Shown here piece after piece: positions 56,411-64,000 of a stretch of 64,000 nucleotides of DNA (position 1 is the stretch's first letter; every line of letters begins with the position of its first letter). The translations under genes and the position numbers were made by a program. Source of the stretch: Craspedostauros australis (Eukaryota > Bacillariophyta > Bacillariophyceae > Mastogloiales > Achnanthaceae); contig JAMXDE010000021.1 of NCBI GenBank assembly GCA_026770025.1, positions 434,001-498,000 of the forward strand, read 5' to 3'. Below the pieces are notes generated by a model, which was given only the letters and a program-made list of their open reading frames with translations, did not search any database and was not told where the DNA came from.

Positions 56411-57104
56411 ACCACAAAAGCAGCTCCCGAAGAATCTGTGTTGCAACTGCCAATTGTCATGGTCGGAGATCGTTCCATGGAAGTGATTGAAAGCACAACC
56501 AGCATCCACTACTGAATTCATCATTGGGGGCAACACGCATCTCGCACACTCAAACTTGTCACTCTGCCTGGGCAACGTTTGACCGCGCAAGAATTTTGTG
56601 CTCCGCGCACGCGCGCGACACTTGTGATGTTGACATCTGTCGAAGTCCGCTTTCGATTCGCATTGTCCACGTCGCGCGCTATGATTGGTTAAGAACGAGT
56701 CCATCCAGTCAATGATCGTGACATGTTGGTGATTCCTTGTTCTTCGTCGGAAGTAGGAATTGAGAGTTCTCACAGGACGATTCCGAAATCTGGCGGAGGA
56801 ATCATCACCACAGGAATTCACGACGAGAAACGTACCGTGCAACTCTGCGTGAATTGCTTGTCCAACTCAAAAACTGGGAGCTATGGTAATATATATTTTC
56901 CCTTTGGTCTTAGAACGAAGACGCAATGGGATTCATTCGAATTGACAACTGTGCAAACCCAAAATCGTTCCAATGACAGGCAACACAGGTCTTCTGCACA
57001 ACACTTTGTTCACATGCATACAACCAATTTCTCTGCTCTGCTCTAATCACTTAGTCTGTCTCTTTCTCTATTACCTGACTTGGCAAGGCTGGAAGAAGCC
57101 CTGA

Positions 57105-57960
57105 TCAATAGACAGCTATGGCAACTGCCTTCAATACTGTCTCGTGCAGCTGCATATTTTGTCGAAATGATTCATAGAAGATCTTCCATTTCTTGAAGAG
57201 ACGATTGGTGGTTTCGTGTCTTGCTCTTTCATGTGTCTTGCCATCCCTGTCTGCGTTGGTATTGTAGTTCTTTGGCTTGCGTACCCAGGGACTGCTGTAC
57301 CCTCCATCTGCTTCCACCATTTCACGAGCAAGTTTCCCCGCCAGCGAGCAGCTGAAGATCTTTGGGTCAGGCCATCAACCACAAGAGAACAGACCATAGC
57401 ACCAAACAATGTCACCAGTTTGGATGCAAATCTCCATCTTCTACCGCAGACTAGCTCCCTTGTATATGTGGCTGTACCATTTCTTTGAAAAAGGATGAGA
57501 TTTCCAAACATGAAAGTAAGTCACGTCCACTGTGACTTTGCACCTTTGATGTTTGTCATTCTTAACAAAATTCTTCCATTAAATCTGTATTATGGGTTGC
57601 CAACAGTATAAGCAATCAAAAAGACGATGTGAGTTGACATTGTGAAAGTGAGAATAGGAGATGTATCAATCTGCTATTGTGTTCCGCTTCCTACACCTTT
57701 GTATCCCTTCTGAATTTCATCCATATGAAGTCAAGTCCACTTCATTAGAGGTTTGGGATCTGCAGACAAGTTTTCCACAGTGCAAGAACGCAATCATAGT
57801 GCCGCAAGAAGTACAAGGTCCAAATCAAGTGCTTGGGATGGCATTTTGGACCACCACAAGCATGGTTCCACATAACAAGGCACATGCATGGAGAAAGCCC
57901 ATACAGAGAGATAAGCTTTGTTTGCGTTGCTTGTTTTGCTAGGTCATCCAATGCACTATG
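57105..57960 (-). pseudogene. Decayed PIF/Harbinger-like DDE transposase
   Basis: Read on the minus strand, three stretches match the layout of DDE_4-type (Harbinger-like) transposases common in diatoms. The N-terminal helical part lies in one frame (LYGLSPCMCLVMWNHA and PKHLIWTLYFLRHYD, about 57760-57930). The catalytic part lies in another frame: CKVTVDVTYF (first Asp), GDIVWCYGLFSCG, then WPDPKIF (second Asp), ADGGYSS, and RARHETTN (acidic residue) to 57105. In-frame stops follow the N-terminal part, and two more interrupt the catalytic part (near 57448 and 57380); there is also at least one frame change. No terminal inverted repeats were identified. It is a relic that cannot encode an active enzyme. 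Confidence 0.82.
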
Positions 57961-59042
57961 CCCCACAATGTCCAATCCGATTCTGGTTCTGTTGTTCCAG
58001 TCATAGCGTCTTGCTTGATTGTTCTGTAAGCATGCCTGTTGGCAAGTTCCACTCATGGACACTCTTGCGATTGCGTTCGACGGTGTTGGTAGTGGTGGTG
58101 GTTTTGATTCTGTTTTGGAGTCTCCCAATGCTCTCTATCGAGATGTACATACGTGTATGTGTCAAGATGTACGTGTAAATGTGCATCGTTCACCTGCTAT
58201 TCTCTCATACGCACTTGGACGGTACAACTACATTCGTGTCAATAATATGCTATGATTTTGCCAAATCACAGCACAAATGGAACACACGAAAATGAGCAGA
58301 ATTTCGAGAGGAAATTTGCAATCAACGATTTCTGAGAGTATTAAGAACATTGTCCATCTATCCATCTATCCATCCATCCATCCATCAATAGAAATGTATG
58401 GTACCAAGCAAATCTTGAGGTACCTCCCAACTAAACCTGAGATGACGATATCATCTGACAGACTGCTACATCACCAATGGAATGCGACATCTGGAGAGCA
58501 GAAGGACGCCTACTGATGTTGACAGGATGGCATTGTGTCACCATGTCGACATCTGTCTCCATGTCAGAGAAGAGGCAAAGATCCGATGACCGAAGGGCAT
58601 CAAGATTGTGGATACACAAGGAGGAGTTCAAGTGGCAAGCACTCATGGAGTGACACGCCAGTAGTGAATGAACGAAGTGTCGAATGCGGAGTACACTTTG
58701 AACACAGAGTATCGTGTAGCATGAACACACAATATTGAGAGAGAGAGAATACGAATAGCAGCAAGAGAGCATCTCGTGTACCAACTCGTAGTCGGAGACC
58801 CAATCTACGAAACAGACAGATGTGCCAAGAGCATCGGGCAAGAGAACGAGCGTACACCGAGAGGATTGGAGTGCTCAAGTAATGAAACAGCAAACAGAAT
58901 GACTATCAACCAACACTGTCTTCCACGATTGTAGGCTTCCGAGGTCCGGAACTTGCCAACATGTTTATAAACGATAGATCAGGGCAAGCCCGCGGATCGG
59001 ATTGTGCGAGGAAGACGACATCATTCAAGAGCAGCAGGCTGA
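57961..59042. other. Region upstream of the second copia gag
   Basis: No gene recognised. It has an ATCC/ATCT tetranucleotide array (about 58356-58386). The 5' LTR and primer-binding site of the second copia element should lie in or near this stretch, but I could not delimit them because the matching 3' LTR is beyond the window. Confidence 0.5.
58356..58386. repeat. ATCC/ATCT tetranucleotide array
   Basis: About eight tandem tetranucleotide units, upstream of the second copia element. Confidence 0.85.
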
Positions 59043-61790
59043 ATGAGCGAGGAAGAGGAATTGAAAGACATCTCTCTGTCCAATCCGGCTATCAAGCAAG
59101 AAGAAGGTGCGAGTGAGACTCCACCACGACAAGAGAAGGAAGTAGCTGAGGCTACTGTCCTATCAGGCACAGAGGCAAGCACAATCAACGAGACCGAAGA
59201 GGAACAGTCTGCAAGACTACACCGCGAGGAGAAGAGCATTCTCAAGGCGATCAAGCAAGAGGAGACTGGTGTGACAAAGAGCATTCGCACAGCCAAACAG
59301 GGTGTGAAAAGTGAGACACCATCTGGAGGAGAATTTGTGACGAAAAATGTCTCCGCGCAAACACGAGCGGAAATCGAAGAAGTGACAACACAGAAACAAA
59401 CGGAAATCAAGGGCGCGAGCGCACCAACGACGAAACGACAAGACAAGATGGCGACATCAGCCAACATGAACAAGCGGCGTATCAAAGCGCCGATGTTCAG
59501 CGGTGAACAAGAGGATTATAGCGCATGGGAGTCCCAAGCAAAGGCATACGCTCGTACACAGAAGACGAGAGACGTGATGTTGGGCAAGACGAAGATCCCA
59601 ACAGTGAGTGAGATCGCGGCAGCCAGCGGAGAAGACAAGGATGCATTAGAGGAAACCTACAAACTGGCAGGTGACTGCTTCAGCAATTTGATCCTCATGA
59701 TGGATGCAGAGAAGGGAAAGGGCAAGCAGGCCATCCAATACATCAATCAGTGCATCTCCGACGATTACCCTGAGGGGAATCCACATGCAGCGTGGAAGGT
59801 TCTCGCGGAGAAGTTTCGACCATCCGATGCGGCGATGAAGATCAAACTCAAGCGTCAATTCAACAACGAAAGGATGAAGAAAGACTCAGACCCTGACGTA
59901 TACATCACGCGACTCGAGATACTACGCTCACGTCTCCACGATGTCGGATACACAATCACCAATGAGGAAATGATCATGCAAATCCTCAGTACGGTGAGCG
60001 TGGAATACAGAACACACGTCATGAGTTTCAACCACCAACTCACGTTCAATCCAACAGTGGTCACCATCAACACGATCAGAGGAGTACTCCGTGAAGCACA
60101 CGCCATGCATCAAGGCGGAAAGGCATACGTCGACGATTTCCAAGACAGCAACACGAAGAGCAACGACACCGGCTTCACGAGCACCGGTAACTTCAAGGGG
60201 ACCTGCCACAACTGTGGTGTGTATGGTCACAGATCCACCGATTGCCCAGAACGCAAGAAATCGAACAACAAGAAAAACAACAACAACAACAACAACAAGA
60301 TGAACGGAAAGCGTAACAACAACCGCAACAAGGGAAGCGGCTTCAACGGCAAGTGCAACTACTGTGGCATCTTCGAACACTGCGAGGCGGAGTGCCGAAA
60401 GAAGAAGTTCAACAAGAACAAGAAGGCCAACGAACAAGCCAACACGGCAACGGAAGGACACGACAAGAGCGGGCACGAGATGGTACTCTCAGCAAAGGAC
60501 ATGCCGCTCTGCATGTTGGTGTCTGACGACTACATCGAAGACTCCTTCTTCGATAACTTCGAGCATGTCGGGAGTGACAACGAAGTGCAGGACGATGAGA
60601 TCGTCCCCGAGTGGCTCAGCGAAGAGCCCATCATCCACGAGGTGGATCCAAGACGCGAAGTGAGCTACGAGTGCTGCTTCAACGCAAACGACCTGATCAG
60701 TCCATACAGCGACGGAGCTGAGATGGGCAATGAGGCCATCGATAGCGACATCGAGGAGGCCATGAGCGATGACGACGACGACGATGACGCTGGTGAGGAC
60801 GGTGCAGATGAAGACAACGAAACAAACCGCGGCGCGGCACCGCCTCCTCCAGCGGCGGGGAACAACAGATCGGGCATCTTCGACGAGGATGACAGCGACG
60901 AATCCGAGGACGGCAATCATCCAGACGACAGCTTTAATCCAAACGAGCGCGTCGTCTATCCAAGAGACATCGACTTCCCACCGATTGGGAATCCCAACGA
61001 CTCCAATTATCTTCATCGCCATGACACCATTCCCTACGCAACAGCAACAGCATTGATAATTCAGAAGCAACTCATCTTCGATGCCGTAATGGAAGCAGGA
61101 GTGAAGATGTTCCCAGGAGTCGCACAAGGAGTGCTCAGACCAATATGGGTGAACATGATGAGATCCATCCTGTCTGAGAACTTCAGATCCATCGAAGAGA
61201 TTCTCGCCAACTCAGTCATCATCAACCGATTGTTGGAAGCAGAAGACACTGAGACGATCCCAGAGACGGATCTGCACTATATCCTTGGAGGATGCATGCG
61301 CGTACTCTTACGCGAACGACCACGAGTCAACCCCTACGATCCAGCCACAGGATCACATCGGAATAGCACGATTCCATCGGACTACGCGCAGCTATCAGAT
61401 GAGACAGACGACGAGCATCACGAGAATCCATACAACGAAGATGGAGTTCACAAAGACGACGACGACGGCAGCTTTGACGACGAAATAGCTGCAGCAGCCA
61501 TGGAGCAGCCCCACGAGCTGAGTACCAAACACAAAGACAAGGTGAACAAAGACACCTGGCTTGCCGACAGCGGAGCCTCGTGTCACATCGTCAATTCGGA
61601 CTCCGCTCTCTTCAACGTGCGGCACATCAAGTCATTCGTCCAAGTGGGAGACAGCACGAAGCTGGACTCTCCCAAAATGGGATCCATTCGCTTGAAGGTC
61701 AAGCAACGAGACGACACTGGTCACATCATCCGGCTCGATGACGTGAAGTACACACCGAAAATGGCGGTGAACCTTTTCTCTACGAACAAG
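59043..61790 (+). pseudogene. Copia gag-protease part of a broken polyprotein
   Basis: Starts at ATG 59043 (MSEEEELKDIS), with an acidic coiled N-terminus of about 140 residues. The copia gag core follows (MFSGEQEDYSAWESQAKAYA, AWKVLAEKFRP, ILRSRLHDVGY). Two CCHC zinc knuckles of form C-x2-C-x4-H-x4-C lie at about 60203-60244 (CHNCGVYGHRSTDC) and 60355-60396 (CNYCGIFEHCEAEC), flanked by an asparagine/lysine tract. A very acidic linker of about 350 residues leads to the aspartic protease with LADSGASCHIV (Asp842). The frame is intact up to the insertion point after TNK. With the insertion present, translation would run 8 further codons to a stop at 61812-61814. Confidence 0.9.
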
Positions 61791-62199
61791 TGCCTTATGC
61801 CAGCAGACGATTGAGGGATAATTGTAGATTATGATTACCTTCCTTCCTTCTTGCCTCCACCTGCTCTACTTCGCGTTACTCCACAAGTAGCGCACTCTGC
61901 CATGACGCCTCTGCTTACTCCGTGCCTGTTCCAAGAACCACGCCTGAATTCCAAACCTGCGCCACCTGGTCGCTCATTTACTTGCTTCCATGTTTTGGCA
62001 TCAAGTTTGGTGGTGGCATGTTTCCATATGTTGGCACCGCAGTTACGACTGAGTCGAGTCTCGCATGGTTGGACTCGACTGACTGGTCTCAGTCACGGAC
62101 GTTACTGGAATTGATCCAGTACTGGCAACAGTAGATACATCACTGGACTCAATTGGAAGACGATGATATTCTAGCTAGTTATCAGTCTAGGTCAACAAG
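61786..62199. mobile_element. Nested solo LTR with ACAAG target duplication
   Basis: The insert 61791-62194 (404 bp) begins TG and ends CA. It is flanked by the 5-bp direct repeat ACAAG (61786-61790 and 62195-62199). Removing the insert and one ACAAG joins the protease frame precisely to the integrase frame. Size, termini, target duplication length and lack of internal coding sequence all fit a solo LTR left by recombination between the two LTRs of another element. Its family is unknown; it does not resemble the 294-bp LTR of the element at 1191-8686. Confidence 0.88.
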
Positions 62200-64000
62200 G
62201 CTCTGTACAACGGTTACCAACTTGGTAGCAATGGCATTCTGATGGACATCATCAACGGATCCGGAACGAAGATCGTATTCGACCGAGTCTTCCCTACATC
62301 CAACGGATTCATCACGGGAGTGCAGATGCATCCCATCATGCCAACGAACGACGACAAGGCTTGCACAGCCATCATCAAGAATTCATCCAAGGAGATCAGT
62401 GCGGTGAACCTGCATCGAATGCTCGGCCACGCGCCACTCGAGACCATGAAGCGGACAGCCACTCAATACGGATGGAAGATCATCAGCGAGATGCCGGTAT
62501 GTCGCAACTGTGCGGTCGCGAATACGAGAGTGAAGAATATCCCGAAGGCGATGATCCCGAGAGCAACTCGCCGCGGCGAACGACTCTTCATTGACATTAG
62601 TTACACTAAACACATAAGCTTTGGAGATAAACGGTACTGGACCCTGATCGTGGACGACTGCACAGATCACTGCTGGAGTTTCTTTCTCAAGAACAAAAGT
62701 GATTAACCAGGATACATCAAACGATTCGTCCAGACGATCAAGTCACAGACTGGTGATCAACAAATCATCTTCCGAGGTGACAACAGCGGAGAGAACAAAT
62801 CCACGCAGGATATTCTCATCGATGCAGGACTGAACGTGAAATTCGAGTACATAGCATCGAACACACCACAGCAGAACGGTAGAGTGGAATGCAAGTTCGC
62901 GTATCTCTACACCAAGATCCGTTCCATGCTAAATGGAGCACAGCTCGACGAAGAGTATAGGCATGGTCTGTGGGCAGCAGCTGCAAGCACTGCCACTGCC
63001 ATCGCCAACATCACTGTAGCGAAGAATCAGAAAGAGTCACCACATCGCCAATTCTTTGGCAACGATCCACCATATGCGGATGCACTCCGCACTTTCGGAG
63101 AGGTGGGTGTTGTGAAGACTACCTACGGCGGGATTACCGCCAAACTCAAGAATAGAGGAGAAGAGATGGTGTTCATCGGATATGCACACCAACATGCATC
63201 AGGAGTGCACAACATGTACAGACCATCAACCAAGTCACTGGTCTGTTCTCACGACATCAAGTGGCTCAACCAACCATACGGACAGTTCCGTGGCTGGGAA
63301 CCAGCGCTGAACACATCCAATGAAACAGGAACAACGGACGCAGACGGCTTCACAACCATTGGACGGAAGGGAGCAATGCCAAGGACGGCAACGCGTCAAA
63401 CATCAGAAGCGAAGAGAGTATTTTTCGCTGACACGAACAAATATCACATCCTATCAGACAGCAATGATGAGGATGATGAGGACGATGGAGTAGTAACTCA
63501 ACTGGTCCATAACGACGAGGAAGATCGGAGTGAATCCAGCCCTGAGGATGACAAGATCACACCATCCAGCAACGAATCCGATGATGACACAGGCGTCACT
63601 CCTCCGAACACACCAGCGAGGTCTACACATGACACACCATCGAGACCTCCACCGAGCAAGCCAAGCAAGCGTGACATAGCTAGAAAGGAGAGGATCCGAC
63701 GTCATGAAGCACGAGGCAGGAAGGGAGAAGCTAATCCCAAGTCAACTACAGGGAAGAGTATTCCCAGAGCTCTGCGTGAGCTCGCAGACTTCAACGAACG
63801 AGGTTGAAAGGAAGAAGGCTATGAGAGCAAGTCATCATCCGATGAGGCGAGTGACGAACTCAGCGATGAAGTGATTGACGATTCCAACAACGAAACTACA
63901 GATGACGAAGAAATCGTGGATGAAGGAGAAATCGAGATCACTCACCATAGCACGACAGGACTATATGGGATGAACGCAATCATCACCGACGCACCAGCGA
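62200..64000 (+). pseudogene. Copia integrase part of the broken polyprotein
   Basis: Continues in the frame of 59043. It opens ALYNGYQLGSNG, then the GAG-pre-integrase finger with H-H-C-C residues (LHRMLGHAPLE, then VCRNCAVAN). The integrase catalytic triad is recognisable: Asp in LFIDISYT, Asp in FRGDNSGEN and Glu in PQQNGRVECKF. A linker rich in Ser/Asp/Glu and basic residues follows to the window end. Two nonsense codons interrupt it, TAA at 62704-62706 between the first and second catalytic Asp, and TGA at 63805-63807 in the linker. Reverse transcriptase is not reached. Confidence 0.9.

Larger units (their letters stand above)
55064..57104. other. Repeat-rich intergenic region
   Basis: No supported gene. 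It contains a GGCTT pentamer array (about 55135-55164), an AT-rich stretch (about 55385-55520), and a trinucleotide AAC array (about 56263-56410). The array would encode polyasparagine in a 118-codon frame (56159-56515); a real coding role is not supported. Confidence 0.5.
59043..64000 (+). mobile_element. Second copia element, disabled and cut by the window end
   Basis: Unrelated in sequence to the first element: it has two zinc knuckles, a clear HHCC integrase finger and a long acidic gag linker. Gag, protease and integrase are in the window; reverse transcriptase and RNase H would lie past 64000. The frame is broken by a nested solo LTR (61791-62194, plus ACAAG duplication) and by in-frame stops at 62704-62706 (TAA) and 63805-63807 (TGA). 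There is no frame change otherwise: skipping the insertion and one duplication copy keeps the same frame from 59043 to the end. LTRs are not located, so the true 5' border is upstream. Confidence 0.9.

Noticed and set aside
56159..56515. 118-codon polyasparagine protein
   Set aside because: The frame is mostly created by the AAC microsatellite and the flanking residues show no motif; no splice partner was found.
61791..62194. Insertion in the second copia element read as an intron
   Set aside because: It starts TG and ends CA, lacks GT...AG borders, and is flanked by a 5-bp target duplication, so a solo LTR explains it better.

Overview
The window looks like nuclear DNA of a photosynthetic stramenopile, most likely a diatom. 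The evidence is a bipartite plastid-targeting presequence with an A|FAP cleavage motif, a heat-shock-factor-type DNA-binding protein, a gene of a layout I associate with diatoms (tyrosine- and arginine-rich N-terminal module with an EFCIRGLE motif), and two Ty1/copia polyproteins resembling diatom CoDi elements. Genes are separated by 0.2-3 kb, lie on both strands, and are intron-poor. The supported introns (228-523 nt in most genes, 218-267 nt in the carrier gene) have GTGAGT/GTAAGT/GTACGT-type donors and CAG acceptors. Species cannot be fixed from sequence alone.

Layout. 1-1185: no recognisable gene. 1186-8691: an intact copia retrotransposon with two identical 294-bp LTRs, a CATCT target duplication and one long gag-pol frame. 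8692-15977: mostly gene-free, with an HSF-type gene at 11425-12891. 15978-17699: a charged helical-repeat protein. 18315-21317: a four-exon sulfotransferase-like type II membrane protein with an intronless paralogue on the minus strand at 26737-27984. Between these two lie a long gene-free stretch and the diatom-type gene 24353-26225. 28742-29967: a plastid-targeted membrane protein with a PH-like domain. 30312-32390 (minus): chaperonin CCT6. 33031-34476: an orphan membrane-anchored protein with polyglutamine. 34704-36407 (minus): a GOST/lung-7TM Golgi protein. 37434-41396: a very large SulP/SLC26 protein with STAS and cyclic-nucleotide-binding-like domains. 41812-45490 (minus): a calcium-dependent protein kinase with a long C-terminal tail. 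46637-51850 (minus): an XPG/Rad2 repair nuclease. 52511-52819: a small twin-CX9C mitochondrial protein. 53350-55063 (minus): a carnitine/acylcarnitine carrier with two micro-exons. 55064-64000 is repeat-rich: a decayed PIF/Harbinger-like DDE transposase (57105-57960, minus) and a second copia element (from 59043 to beyond the window end). This second element is disabled by a nested solo LTR and two in-frame stops.

The cellular genes cover unrelated housekeeping tasks (protein folding, DNA repair, mitochondrial import and assembly, Golgi and plastid functions, signalling), as expected for a eukaryotic chromosome without operons. Several pairs are divergent (27984/28742, 32390/33031, 36407/37434, 51850/52511) and share intergenic promoters of about 0.6-1 kb. 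Convergent pairs have 0.2-0.5 kb between stops. I found no CRISPR array, no tRNA or rRNA gene, and no bacterial-type features.
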